A stretch of DNA of 64,000 nt, from contig JADJJE010000003.1 in the NCBI GenBank assembly GCA_016706685.1, positions 377,811 to 441,810 on the forward strand, given 5' to 3'. The position numbers and the translations under genes were made by a program. How positions within the stretch are numbered: the stretch's first letter is position 1; the number at the start of each line of letters is the position of its first letter. This DNA is from Sandaracinaceae bacterium (GTDB lineage Bacteria > Myxococcota_A > Polyangia > Polyangiales > Houyiibacteriaceae). This document shows positions 8,241 to 16,922 of this stretch, piece by piece. Below the pieces are notes generated by a model. The model did no database searches, was not told the origin of the DNA, and saw only the letters and a list, made by a program, of their open reading frames with translations.

Positions 8241-9308
8241 ATGACCTCCTCGCCCATGAACGTTCGCATCGCCGGCAACACCCTCCAGATGGGGGCCCTG
8301 ACCATCACCTTCCACCGCACGCTGCGCATCCCCGACAACGGCCGTCAGTACCCGCTGCCGCCTTCGCTGGGCGCGTTCCCGCTGCGCCACGTGGAGGACT
8401 ACAAAGACCGCGTGCCCGAGAACTGGCGCGAGCGCGGCGGGGTGTTCCTGCCCATGTACCAGCGCGAGGCCATGTGGATCTCGTTCAACGGGCCCGCACA
8501 CCAGCCGCGCGCCGTGCAGGTGGCCGTGGGCAAGGTCTGCGCGCTGACCGGGAAGCCGTGGTCCAACACGCTGGGCGACCCGAGCCAGAAGGGCGGCCAG
8601 AACTACCTGGTGACGCCGCCGCAGCCATGGCTGGACGGCATCTGCGCGGGGCACGGCACCATCAAGCAGTTCGTGGCCATGCCGCTGGGCACCGGCGTCA
8701 CGGTGGAGGGCCAGGTGACCGGCGAAGAGAGCGTGGGTGGGCTGCAGTTGCAGGTGTTCGACCCCAAGCCTGGGCGCTTTCCGGATGCGCCGCCGCCGCC
8801 GCCCTTCCCGCGCGCTCCCGCCATGGGCTTCCCGGACTCCGGCTCGTTCGGCCCGCCCTTGGCGTACGGCATGGCCGGAGCCATCCCGCCTCCCATGTAC
8901 GCCCCGGCCCCCTGCGCCGCGCCCGCCCCACGTCAGCAGGCCACCATGGGCCTCGCCGCGGGCGGCAAGATGCAGCAGAAGCTCTACCCGGACCCGCACG
9001 GCCGAGACACCTGGGACCTCACCCAGAGCGGGCGCTGCTTCGTGCACCTCTGCAACAGCGAGCTGTACAGCGCCATCACGGGTGAGCCCGCGCCCGCGTC
9101 GCCCGTGGACGCCAACAGCTACAAGGCGCACGGCTTCCCGTGGTTCCAGCTGTACGACGAGGGCGCGCCCGCGCTGGACACCACGCCCACGCTGGCCGGG
9201 GTGAAGAGCCTGGGCGAGCTGGACGCGGAGCACGGCGCCCCGCCCGAGGCCGTGAACGAGTCCATCTTCGGCAAGATGAAGCGGTTGGTGCGCGACGGCG
9301 TGTGGTGA
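8241..9308 (+). CDS. Conserved protein of unknown function
   Basis: A 355-residue soluble protein preceded by a good ribosome site (GGAGAAAGGA, 8221-8230). It has an N-terminal conserved domain of about 175 residues, with LPMYQREAMWISFNGPA, PQPWLDGICAGHGTIKQFVA and a TVEGQVTGEE segment. A Pro/Ala/Met-rich linker follows (about 180-235), then a C-terminal domain with RDTWDLTQSGRCFVHLCNS. I recall the REAMWISF/QPWLDGI domain from proteins in Streptomyces and myxobacteria annotated only as hypothetical, so no function is given. No signal peptide or transmembrane segment is visible. It diverges from the ECF sigma gene and may depend on it. Confidence 0.8.
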   Translation: MTSSPMNVRIAGNTLQMGALTITFHRTLRIPDNGRQYPLPPSLGAFPLRHVEDYKDRVPENWRERGGVFLPMYQREAMWISFNGPAHQPRAVQVAVGKVCALTGKPWSNTLGDPSQKGGQNYLVTPPQPWLDGICAGHGTIKQFVAMPLGTGVTVEGQVTGEESVGGLQLQVFDPKPGRFPDAPPPPPFPRAPAMGFPDSGSFGPPLAYGMAGAIPPPMYAPAPCAAPAPRQQATMGLAAGGKMQQKLYPDPHGRDTWDLTQSGRCFVHLCNSELYSAITGEPAPASPVDANSYKAHGFPWFQLYDEGAPALDTTPTLAGVKSLGELDAEHGAPPEAVNESIFGKMKRLVRDGVW

Positions 9309-9320
9309 CGCTGCACCTTC

Positions 9321-9337
9321 GAGCCGCGCGGCGGCTC
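9321..9337. terminator. Hairpin between convergent genes
   Basis: GAGCCGC (9321-9327) and GCGGCTC (9331-9337) are perfect 7-base arms around a GCG loop, in the 27-bp gap between two convergent stops. No T-run follows on either side, so it would be a bidirectional stem-loop or RNA stabiliser rather than a canonical intrinsic terminator. Confidence 0.45.
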
Positions 9338-10019
9338 AGTGCTCGCGTGTGGGGGCCGAAGGTGGCGCCGACGCAAGCGGGGTGAGCGCCACCACCACCA
9401 GCCACAGCAGGATCAACAGCGTGACCACCTTCTGGATGGCGGGCACGCCCACGCCATAGGCGGGCCCACCCACCAGCTCGGCCACGTACTGCGCGAAGTG
9501 CAGCAGCGCGCCCACGAACACCACGCGGGTGAGCACGCGCAGGCCGTGTGCCGGCGGCGTGGCCCGAGCCGCCCCGCGCACCACCGCAACGCTCGCGAGC
9601 GCCAGCGCGAGCAGCGCGGGCACGGCGGAGACCCCGATCACCAGGAAGTGCAGACGGCCGAAGCGGTCGGCCGGCATGAGCGGGATGGCCAGCATGCCCA
9701 GACACGCGATGCCGCTGAGCGCGCGCGTGGCACGGCGCGGGCGTTGGCCTTCGAACCACGCGCTCGCGCACCACAGCCCGGCGAAGATGGCCAGCACCAC
9801 CGCGAGCGCGCCCACCTGCGCGAGCTGCGCGCCCACCGCGTGGTCCTCGCCGTTGAGGGCCTGCGAGCGGTAGAGGTCGCACCAGTAGTTGCCGAAGAAC
9901 GCGTAGCCCTCACTGCTGCGGTCGGCCTGCGTCCCGCCGGGGTAGCGCAGCGCCGACACGCCCGTGAGCAACAGGAAGCCGAGGACGCCGCCCACGGTCA
10001 GCGCACGCGCAGCCTTCAC
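9336..10019 (-). CDS. Multi-pass membrane protein, DUF998-like
   Basis: A 227-residue integral membrane protein with about six helices. The first loop reads SSEGYAFFGNYWCDLYRSQA, resembling the short aromatic loop of DUF998-type proteins; the similarity is from memory. The start is uncertain. A GTG at 10019 (VKAARALTVGG) begins just before helix 1; another GTG at 10061 would overlap the upstream lipoprotein gene by 32 bp. Neither has a clear ribosome site. It is the third gene of a minus-strand run after an alpha/beta hydrolase and a lipoprotein, but no shared pathway is evident. Confidence 0.75.
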   Translation of the reverse strand: MKAARALTVGGVLGFLLLTGVSALRYPGGTQADRSSEGYAFFGNYWCDLYRSQALNGEDHAVGAQLAQVGALAVVLAIFAGLWCASAWFEGQRPRRATRALSGIACLGMLAIPLMPADRFGRLHFLVIGVSAVPALLALALASVAVVRGAARATPPAHGLRVLTRVVFVGALLHFAQYVAELVGGPAYGVGVPAIQKVVTLLILLWLVVVALTPLASAPPSAPTREH

Positions 10020-10029
10020 GGGAGGGCGC

Positions 10030-11226
10030 TCATGGCTGGAAGCGCGCTTCGCCGAGCGCACGCAGCCAGGGCTCGAGCGGGGCGCCCGCGCGGCTCACCA
10101 CCGACACGTGCGTGAAGAGGTGATCGTCCACCGGCTGCATGAGCTCGAGGCGCACGGTGCTGGGCGAGGTCTCCGTGCGGTAGAAGCTGGCCGCGGCCCC
10201 GAAGAGCGGGTGGGACTCGGTCACGGGCGAGGTGGCCATGTTGGCGGGGTGCCCGCCGAAGTAGAGGAAGCCGCTGACGCTGGGGCTGCCGAGGGGCAGC
10301 AGGTCGTAGTAGCGGTGCACCTGATAGTCGGGCCCCGGCTGCGAGACCACCACGCCCCGCGCGGGCAGCGTCATGTGTAGCGTGCGGCTACCGGCCCAGA
10401 GCGCCACGCGTTGGCCCACCTCGAGCGCGCGAGTGCCGGCTTGCAGCGTGCGGGCCGAGCGCAGGGCGAGCCCCAGGCAAGCGTCGCGCCCACCGCGCGC
10501 CGCGCGCGGGTTCACGTAGAACGAGAGCACCTGCAGCGTGCGGTCGGGGGAGATCACGTAGAGCGTGAGCACCCGCACCGCCTCGCCGGTGGTGTCGAGC
10601 GCGCGCGGCACCACGCGCAGCGCCTCCACGCCCTCGCCCAGCACGTCGTGGCGCGTCACGTCGCTGTCCGGGAAGTTCTCGGCAGCGTCGGCGCGCACCT
10701 GCGCCACGATGTCCGGCCCGGCCGTGACGAACAGCTCGTGAGCCATGATGACCATCTTCTCGCCGTCGCGGTCCAGGAACAGCCGCGACTCCGCGCGCTC
10801 GGGCTCGGGGGCGCCCATGACGTTCCACGCGCGCGGCTCGGCGATTGCCCCGGCTAGCGGACGGATGGTGAGCCGGTTGTCCAGCACGGACGTGGGCGGG
10901 CCGAGCGGCAGCCGACCCATGGCGCCACAGCCGAAGCGCGCGTCCTCGGCAGGGCTAGGGACGCTGGGGGCAGGCACCTCGCTGGCCGCGGCCAACACGC
11001 CATGCGCCGCGAGGGCCGGTGCCGCGTGGACCGTGGGCGGATCCACCGGGGGCGTGGGGCTGCCCGCCGAGGAGGTGTCGCTCGGCTCGCCCTCTGCTGG
11101 CTCGGTTGCGGCGCCGGCCGCGCTGCCCTCGGACTCACGCTGCGAGGCGGACCCACCGCCGCACGACGCGCACGCCATGAGCAGCAGCAGGCCCGCGAGC
11201 CAGGTGCGTGACAGCACCCGCGTCAC
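10030..11226 (-). CDS. Putative lipoprotein of unknown function
   Basis: A 398-residue exported protein starting at a GTG that overlaps the hydrolase stop as GTGA (11226-11223). A hydrophobic leader (WLAGLLLLMACASC) ends in candidate lipobox cysteines 19 and 22. A Ser/Gly/Glu-rich linker to about residue 80 follows, then a folded domain containing RFGCGAMGRLPLGPP and RPLAGAIAEPRAWNVMGAPE. The region LFLDRDGEKMVIMAHELFV suggests a beta-rich structure. No family is recognised. Translational coupling to the membrane-associated hydrolase suggests an envelope-related role. The length and acidic linker are typical of surface lipoproteins. Confidence 0.75.
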   Translation of the reverse strand: MTRVLSRTWLAGLLLLMACASCGGGSASQRESEGSAAGAATEPAEGEPSDTSSAGSPTPPVDPPTVHAAPALAAHGVLAAASEVPAPSVPSPAEDARFGCGAMGRLPLGPPTSVLDNRLTIRPLAGAIAEPRAWNVMGAPEPERAESRLFLDRDGEKMVIMAHELFVTAGPDIVAQVRADAAENFPDSDVTRHDVLGEGVEALRVVPRALDTTGEAVRVLTLYVISPDRTLQVLSFYVNPRAARGGRDACLGLALRSARTLQAGTRALEVGQRVALWAGSRTLHMTLPARGVVVSQPGPDYQVHRYYDLLPLGSPSVSGFLYFGGHPANMATSPVTESHPLFGAAASFYRTETSPSTVRLELMQPVDDHLFTHVSVVSRAGAPLEPWLRALGEARFQP

Positions 11227-12383
11227 CCTGCGGCTCCCAGCACTTCGGCGATGAAGTGCACAAGCGACAGCTGCTCACGCAGGTCCGTGTCCGCCGTCTC
11301 GGCGTGGCGCAGCGCGGGGCTGATGAGCAGGCGCGTGCCCTCGGGCAGCTCGGAGGCCAGGTGCAGGCCCTCGGTGGGCGGCACGATGGGGTCCTCGGCG
11401 CCGTGCAGCACCATCACCGGCACGCGGAGGTCGCGCAGGCGGCCCGCGGGGGAGGCCTGCTCGAAAGTCTCACGGCGGTCCGCCAGCAGGCTGCGCAGGC
11501 CGGGCGCGAGCGGTGTGGGCCGCGAAGGCGCACGCGCCTCGCGCAGCACCGCGCGCGCCTCGGGAGACAGCGCCGCCGCGCGCGCGTTGGCCTCGCGCCA
11601 GTGGTCGTGAAGCGCGAGGTCCAGCGCCTCGCCGGCCGCCTGGGCCTCGGCCGCCGGGAAGAAGCGCGCCGGGTCGGCATGCACCAAGAGGCCCACGCCA
11701 TAGGGGTGCGGCGTGTGCGTGACGGTCTCGCCACCCGGGCCACGTGCGGCCTCGCCCGCGAACCAGCGCACCACGCGCGTGAGGTCGTGGTGGGCGCCCA
11801 CGGGCACCACGAAGGCGAAGGCGTCGGGGTCTGCGCTGGCCGCGCGCAGCGCCAAGCCCCCGGCGAACGAGATGGCCATCACGCCGAGCGGCCCGCGCCC
11901 CTCGCGCTGCGTGAGCGCGCGCATGGTCTCGCTCAGCTCCGGCGCCGTGCGTGGGTCCAGCGACAGGGCCTTGAGGCGCGGCTGGTCGGGCGTGTGCACC
12001 ACCACGCCCGCGGCCGCCAGCGCGCTGGCCAGCGCCACCAGGCGCGGCTCGTCGAAGCCGAGCGGGTGCATGCCGTGCGCCAGCACCAGCTGCTGCCCTG
12101 TGGCGCGCGCGGGGCGATAGGTGCGCATGGGCCGGCCGGCCACGTGGCCCTGCTCCACGTCGAACGGCGTGACGCGGTAGCCCGCCACCCAGGCCGTGAC
12201 CCCGGTGGCTTCAGACACGTCGCCAAAGCGCAGCAGCGCGCCAGCCGCGCGCAGGTGACGGTCGGCTTCGAGCCCCAGCGCGAGCAAGGCCACCAGCACC
12301 ACCACGGCAAGCAGCGCACGGAGAACGCGACGGCGGGGGTTCGGGGCCGCGCTCGTCCTGCCTGGCTCGACCTCGTTGGTCAC
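11223..12383 (-). CDS. Alpha/beta hydrolase, membrane-anchored
   Basis: A 386-residue protein from a GTG (12383-12381); longer in-frame versions would invade the divergent gene. It has one transmembrane helix (about 19-40) and an alpha/beta-hydrolase domain. QQLVLAHGMHPLGFDEPR is the oxyanion region and GVMAISFAGGLAL holds the nucleophile serine in a variant elbow (A-I-S-F-A rather than G-x-S-x-G). VPVMVLHGAEDPIVPP carries the acid residue and ALRHAETAD the histidine. The set supports an esterase or peptidase-like hydrolase facing the periplasm. The variant elbow lowers certainty about activity. It is first in a coupled run with the lipoprotein gene. Confidence 0.82.
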   Translation of the reverse strand: MTNEVEPGRTSAAPNPRRRVLRALLAVVVLVALLALGLEADRHLRAAGALLRFGDVSEATGVTAWVAGYRVTPFDVEQGHVAGRPMRTYRPARATGQQLVLAHGMHPLGFDEPRLVALASALAAAGVVVHTPDQPRLKALSLDPRTAPELSETMRALTQREGRGPLGVMAISFAGGLALRAASADPDAFAFVVPVGAHHDLTRVVRWFAGEAARGPGGETVTHTPHPYGVGLLVHADPARFFPAAEAQAAGEALDLALHDHWREANARAAALSPEARAVLREARAPSRPTPLAPGLRSLLADRRETFEQASPAGRLRDLRVPVMVLHGAEDPIVPPTEGLHLASELPEGTRLLISPALRHAETADTDLREQLSLVHFIAEVLGAAG

Positions 12384-12437
12384 GCCGCCATCAAAGCCTG
12401 CCGATCCAGGGTCGTCAATGGTGGTAGCGTGCGCGCC

Positions 12438-14975
12438 ATGGCCGAGAGCAGCGCGCTCGTGCTGGCGTACGTGGTGGAGATCCTCGTGATCCTGGGCGCC
12501 ACGCTGAGCCTCTTGGGCTGGCTGCGCAGCCGCACGCGCGTGTCGTATCGCATCGCGGCGCTGGGGGCGCTGGGCTTCATCCTGTCTCAGGTGGTGCACC
12601 TGCCGCTCAACCTGGGGCTGGGTCGGCTACTGCCGAGCGCGCCGGGGCAGCTGTGGATCAGCGCGCTCGCCCTCGGCCTGAGCGCCGGGCTGTGCGAAGA
12701 GCTCACGCGCTACGCCCTGCTGCGCACGCTGGCCAAGGGCGTGCGTCACGAGGGCTCGGCGCTGATGCTCGGCGCGGGGCACGGCGGCATCGAGGCGCTG
12801 ATCATCGCGGGCATGGCCACGCTCGGGCTCGTGAACCTGCTGGTGCTGGGCAACGACCCGAGCGCGTTCCTGAGCGGACTCGGCCCCCGCGAGCGCGCCG
12901 AGGCGCTGGTGGAGATCGCGGCGCTGCAGGACATCCCCGCGTTCCTGCCCCTGGTCGCGGCGCTCGAGCGCCTGATGGTGCTGCCCTTCCACTTGGCAGC
13001 CACGCTGCTGGTGACGCTGGGCGTAGTGCGCCGTGACCTGCGCTACGTGCTGGCGGCGGTGCTGTTCCACGCGCTGCTGGACGCGCCCACGGTGTGGCTG
13101 TTGTGGCACCACGGGGGGCTGGCTGCCGAGGTGTGGGTGTTCGCGATGATGGTGCTGAGCCTCACGCTACTGTGGGCGCTGGGACGCGCGCTGCCGCGGG
13201 TGGACACGGACGCCACCCCGCGCCCCGAGCCCTCTGGCGCGCCGGTGGAGCTGGTGGGCGCCAGCAAGCGCTACGGAGCGCACGTGCTCGCCTTGCGAAG
13301 CGCCTCGCTGAGCATCGAACCGGGTACCCGCACGTGCCTGCTGGGGCCCAACGGCGCCGGCAAGACCACCGCCATCCGCATGCTGACGGGCGCCATCGCC
13401 ACGAGCGCGGGGCACGCCTTCTTGTTCGGGCGCGAGAGCGAGGACCCCGACTTCCTGGCCGCGAAGCGCAAGCTGGGCGTGGTGCCGCAGCTGCCGGGCA
13501 TGTACGACGACCTGAGCGTGCGGGCGTGGCTCGAGCTCGTGCGCGACCTGTACGGCAGCGGCGACCTCGACGTGGTGGCCGCCGAGCTGGGCCTCACGCC
13601 GTTGCTGGAGCGCCCCATGGGCAAGCTCTCGGGGGGGCAGAAGCGGCGCGTGAGCGTGGCGGCCGCCGTCATCGCGCAGCCCGAGTTGCTGCTGCTGGAC
13701 GAGCCCACCGCGGGGCTCGACCCCGTGGCCACGCGCGAGGTGCTGGACTACCTGAGCGCGCTGTCGCCCGCGCACACCATCCTGCTCTGCACGCACGACC
13801 TGGCCGAGGCCGAACGCCTGTGCGACCGCGTGGTGGTGATGAGCGGTGGCCGTGTGTTGGTGCACGAAGCCATCGAGACGCTGCGGGGGCGCGTGGCGCC
13901 CACCCTCTCGCTGCGCCTCTTGCAGGGCGGCGAACGCGCCGAGGCCGTGCTCCAGGCGGCGGGCTGGTCATGCACGCGTGAGGGGGCGGCGTGGGTGGTG
14001 CCCGCGCCGCACCCGGAGGCCGACGCGCCGCGGGTGCTGCGCGCACTCTTGGAAGCCGGTGTGGACGTGCTGGAGTGCCGCGTAGTGCGGCCCACGCTCG
14101 AAGACCTCTTCCTCGACATCGTGGCGAGCTCCACGAAGCCGGACCCGAGCGCCATGACGCAGGGCCTCGATGCGGACGTGCTGTCCACGCTGGAGCCGCT
14201 CTCTCCGCCCTTCCCGCTGCGCGATCTGCTGGGCGCGGCGACCAAGCGTCTGATGGCGAAGGAGTGGCGGCAGCTGCGCGCGAGCGGGGCCGCGTTCTGG
14301 ACCAGTCTGTTGGTCCCCGTCCTGATGCTGCTGCTCATCCCGCAGACCTTCGTCCTCGCGGTCGCGAACAACCCGCCGGAGGCACCCAATGAAGCGTCCC
14401 CCATCTCGTTCGGGCTGCTCGCCGACATCGTGAGCGACCCCACGCGCCTCGGCGTGGCCTTTCTGCCCCTCTTCATCACCCTCTCGGCGTTGATTGCGCC
14501 CACCTCGCTGATCACGCACTCCATCGTGCAAGAGCGTGAGACGCGCACGCTCGAGCTGCTGGTGGCGCTGCCCGTGCGCATCCAGCAGGTGATCGCTGCC
14601 AAGCTGGCCACCGCCTACCTCGCCGCCATGGGGGTGTGCGGGGCGTGCCTGCTGGTGCTGTGCGTGGAGCTGCTGGTCTTCGGGCTGGCGGATGTCCTCG
14701 AGCTGGTGGCGCTCGTGGTGCTGTTGGCGTCGGCCACCGCCTACGCCACCGCCGCGTCGTTGCTCGTGGCCCTGCTGGCCAAAGACTTCCGCACCGCCAA
14801 CAACCTGGCGGGCGCGGTGATCGGGCCGGCCATCGTGTTGGTCATGGTGGGCATGCTGGTGATCTCTGGAGTCGTGCTGCGGCCTCTGGCGCTCTCGCTG
14901 CTCTTCGCGCTGGGCGCCCTGGTGATCGGTCGGGCGGCCCTGCGGGCAGCCACCTTCGAGCGGCTGCTGGAGTAG
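12438..14975 (+). CDS. Fusion: YhfC-type intramembrane protease, ABC ATPase and ABC-2 permease
   Basis: A single 845-residue reading frame joins three proteins. Residues 1-255 form a multi-helix YhfC-like domain (glutamic-type intramembrane protease family) with E87-E88 in GLCEELTRY, H115 and E119 in GAGHGGIEA, H185 in LPFHLAA, and H211/D215 in LFHALLDAP. Residues 268-500 are an ABC ATPase: Walker A GPNGAGKT (303-310), Gln351, LSGGQ (397-401), LLLLDEP (417-423), His453, and the degenerate CcmA/DrrA-style tail. Residues about 590-845 are an ABC-2 permease with VQERETRTLELLVALPV. The ATG at 12438 follows a 54-bp divergent gap. Normally these parts are separate genes, so one chain may combine membrane proteolysis with export. 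The reading frame is uninterrupted across both joins. Confidence 0.9.
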   Translation: MAESSALVLAYVVEILVILGATLSLLGWLRSRTRVSYRIAALGALGFILSQVVHLPLNLGLGRLLPSAPGQLWISALALGLSAGLCEELTRYALLRTLAKGVRHEGSALMLGAGHGGIEALIIAGMATLGLVNLLVLGNDPSAFLSGLGPRERAEALVEIAALQDIPAFLPLVAALERLMVLPFHLAATLLVTLGVVRRDLRYVLAAVLFHALLDAPTVWLLWHHGGLAAEVWVFAMMVLSLTLLWALGRALPRVDTDATPRPEPSGAPVELVGASKRYGAHVLALRSASLSIEPGTRTCLLGPNGAGKTTAIRMLTGAIATSAGHAFLFGRESEDPDFLAAKRKLGVVPQLPGMYDDLSVRAWLELVRDLYGSGDLDVVAAELGLTPLLERPMGKLSGGQKRRVSVAAAVIAQPELLLLDEPTAGLDPVATREVLDYLSALSPAHTILLCTHDLAEAERLCDRVVVMSGGRVLVHEAIETLRGRVAPTLSLRLLQGGERAEAVLQAAGWSCTREGAAWVVPAPHPEADAPRVLRALLEAGVDVLECRVVRPTLEDLFLDIVASSTKPDPSAMTQGLDADVLSTLEPLSPPFPLRDLLGAATKRLMAKEWRQLRASGAAFWTSLLVPVLMLLLIPQTFVLAVANNPPEAPNEASPISFGLLADIVSDPTRLGVAFLPLFITLSALIAPTSLITHSIVQERETRTLELLVALPVRIQQVIAAKLATAYLAAMGVCGACLLVLCVELLVFGLADVLELVALVVLLASATAYATAASLLVALLAKDFRTANNLAGAVIGPAIVLVMVGMLVISGVVLRPLALSLLFALGALVIGRAALRAATFERLLE

Positions 14976-15002
14976 CCGGCGCGGGCTCCGACTGGCAGGC
15001 AC

Positions 15003-15551
15003 GTGGCGCGTCTGACAGGGTTCGCGTCCCCCCTGAGCGCGGTCGAAGAGGCCGCGACCCACGCCGTGACCGACTCGACCTCCTTCTCTCTCGACGTCCT
15101 GCAGGTGCTGCCGAGCATCGCCATCGGCGCCTTTGCCAACGTGCACCTCTGCGACTACCGCGGGGAGCTCACACTGGAGGCGCTCGAGGCTGCCAACCAG
15201 CACCACCGCAACCTCATGACGCGCTTCCCACGCACCTTCGTGCTGGGGCAGGCCCGCCCCAACCTGCCGCTCCCCGTGAGCCAGGTCCGGCAGCGCGCGG
15301 CGGTGTTGATCGAAGAGAACCGCACGCACGTGGAGGGCTCGGCGCTGGTGGTGGACGGGACTGGGTTCTGGGCCAGCGCGGCACGCAGCGTGATGACCGC
15401 GTCGTTCGCCATCGCACGGCAGCCGTATCCGTCGAAGTGCTTCGCCACGGGTGTGGAAGCGGGCACGTGGCTGGCGACGTTGCCTGCCGGTCACGGCCTC
15501 GGCCCGGCCCAGGTGGCGAGCGCCCTCGCGCAGCTCAGCGCCGCGGCGTAG
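15003..15551 (+). CDS. SpoIIAA/STAS-like small protein
   Basis: A 182-residue soluble protein from a GTG start, 27 bp after the fusion gene. The pattern is alternating beta/alpha: VHLCDYRGELTLEALEAAN, then FVLGQARPNLPL and SALVVDGTGFWASAARSVM, ending in a VEAGTWLATLP-like helix. This resembles the SpoIIAA-like (STAS/SEC14-type) small proteins abundant in myxobacteria. No phosphorylatable serine motif is obvious. The role is unknown. Another SpoIIAA-like gene lies at 16923. The start is uncertain because there is no ATG and no clear ribosome site. Confidence 0.6.
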   Translation: MARLTGFASPLSAVEEAATHAVTDSTSFSLDVLQVLPSIAIGAFANVHLCDYRGELTLEALEAANQHHRNLMTRFPRTFVLGQARPNLPLPVSQVRQRAAVLIEENRTHVEGSALVVDGTGFWASAARSVMTASFAIARQPYPSKCFATGVEAGTWLATLPAGHGLGPAQVASALAQLSAAA

Positions 15552-15557
15552 CACCTC

Positions 15558-16106
15558 TCACTCGGCCAGCACCCACGGTGACAGACGCTGCACCACGTCT
15601 GCGAGCTGACGCTTCACGCGAACGTAGCGCGCCACGCTGGCCGCGGCGCTGATGAAGCCCACCACGCACGCGATGACCACCCACTTCACGTGCTCGTCCG
15701 GGATGTCCGGCAGCACCAACGGCGAGAGCAGCGCCAGCGGCGCCGCGAGGGCGCTGGGCAGGAAGCGACGCAGCTGAGTACGCGCGTGCGCTTCGAGGGC
15801 GGTCAGCGCTCGCGCTCCGAGGTCGCTCGGGGCCGCGTCTCGGTAGTCCCCGGCCGCCCGCTCGCCATCGAACCGCGGCAGGCGCAGCTCGAGAGCAAAG
15901 CGCGCTAGCTTCACGACCGGCGCCTCGAGCGTCTTGCTGAGCTTGAGGGCCCGGTCGCGATTTCCCTCGTTCAGCAACCGCACCACCACATCCAGGAACA
16001 TCTGGGCGTTGACCATCAGGCTGAGCGCCGCGTGGGTGTTCACCGCCAGCACCACCAGCGCAGGCAGGGCGGCTGCGGCCACGAGGAGCAGAGAGCGGTC
16101 AGGCAT
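15558..16106 (-). CDS. MotA/TolQ/ExbB-like short membrane protein
   Basis: A 182-residue protein with one N-terminal helix (about 5-27), a cytoplasmic stretch including LLNEGNRDRALKLSKTLEAP and a C-terminal hydrophobic hairpin (about 115-160). The RALKLSK region after the first helix is like the cytoplasmic segment of TolQ/ExbB/MotA stators. However, the protein is shorter than typical TolQ, and no ExbD/TolR partner is adjacent. It may be a diverged stator-like protein or an unrelated membrane protein. It is convergent with the SpoIIAA-like gene, with only 6 bp between stops. Confidence 0.6.
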   Translation of the reverse strand: MPDRSLLLVAAAALPALVVLAVNTHAALSLMVNAQMFLDVVVRLLNEGNRDRALKLSKTLEAPVVKLARFALELRLPRFDGERAAGDYRDAAPSDLGARALTALEAHARTQLRRFLPSALAAPLALLSPLVLPDIPDEHVKWVVIACVVGFISAAASVARYVRVKRQLADVVQRLSPWVLAE

Positions 16107-16370
16107 GCCCGAGCGTACCCATTCTGGGTAGATGCGTACCCCAGTTGATCAAGAATTTCGTGCATCTGTCCCAATGTCGGGACGAAAAATTGGTGAATTT
16201 AAAAACACATTCTTGGATCGTCTGATATTGTACCGAATGTGCACACGGCGCGTATGGAGCCGGCACATCACCCCCCTCCATCACTGATGCGGCACGTGGA
16301 TACCGAGACCAATACGTCTCAGTTTCGCGATAGACCTCTTTTGTGATGAGGACATCACTAGGGAGACATC
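16107..16370. promoter_or_regulatory. AT-rich divergent intergenic region with three inverted repeats
   Basis: This 264-bp gap separates a minus-strand gene from a plus-strand run. It is unusually AT-rich for the window: 16181-16240 has 20 G+C of 60. It holds TACCC/GGGTA around ATTCT (16116-16130), GTCCC/GGGAC around AATGTC (16168-16183), and GTGATG/CATCAC around AGGA (16343-16358), the last just before the ribosome site. No coding pattern is convincing. Likely a promoter and operator region. Confidence 0.5.
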
Positions 16371-16883
16371 ATGGGTACATCCAGTGCACTGACACCCCGT
16401 TCGGGGTCTCCAGCGTTGTATGGCGTGGACTGCCTCGAGCAGATGGTGGAGCAGGAGGTGCGTTCCTGGTATCGCACATTCTACTACTGGTCGCGCGGGC
16501 TCTGTCCACGAGAAGACAGTGGAGCGATCCCCATCTTCAATTCACTTTCTGACGACTTTCGCGTGCTGCTCACGAGCGGAATCATGATGAACAAGTCAGA
16601 GTACTGGGAGAGGCTTCTCTCCTTACATGGTGTCAGGCGCGGTGACCCTCCGTCCCAGATCGTGAACCTCGAGATGGTGCGCGTGGAGCGGGACCACGTG
16701 CTGGTGACGTTCGACCTGTTCAAGCGCGGCGTGCTCAAGAAGAAGGTGGACACGGCCCTCATGCGGCGGGCGGTGGACAAGCCGGGCGGCGTGGCGTGGG
16801 TCTACGTGCACGAGAGCGACCACACCCTCGGGGCCGAGCCCGTCATTCGACGCACGCAAAGCGGCGCCCTGGTGACCGGCTAG
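16371..16883 (+). CDS. Hypothetical protein, possibly NTF2/SnoaL-like
   Basis: A 170-residue soluble protein with ribosome site AGGGAG (16360-16365) and an ATG. Middle and C-terminal strands read IVNLEMVRVERDHVLVTF and VAWVYVHESDHT, after a helical first half with a Trp/Tyr-rich region (VRSWYRTFYYWS) and DDFRVLLTSGIMMNKSEYW. The helices-then-curved-sheet order suggests a DUF4440/SnoaL-type NTF2 fold, a weak inference. It leads a plus-strand run (16371, 16923, methyltransferase, membrane protein). The AT-rich control region immediately upstream suggests it is specially regulated or acquired. The final VIRRTQSGALVTG tail is basic. Confidence 0.6.
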   Translation: MGTSSALTPRSGSPALYGVDCLEQMVEQEVRSWYRTFYYWSRGLCPREDSGAIPIFNSLSDDFRVLLTSGIMMNKSEYWERLLSLHGVRRGDPPSQIVNLEMVRVERDHVLVTFDLFKRGVLKKKVDTALMRRAVDKPGGVAWVYVHESDHTLGAEPVIRRTQSGALVTG

Positions 16884-16922
16884 GCCCATGACCAACCCAA
16901 CGGAAGAAGGGAACAAGCACCC

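Noticed and set aside
11208..12437. N-terminal extension of the fusion gene back to 11208
   Set aside because: This part overlaps the minus-strand hydrolase and lipoprotein ends and is Arg/Gln/His-rich. The ATG at 12438 begins directly before the first helix.
16099..16284. Minus-strand 61-residue frame across the AT-rich gap
   Set aside because: No domain, and composition unlike neighbouring genes. The repeats and AT-richness fit a regulatory region better.
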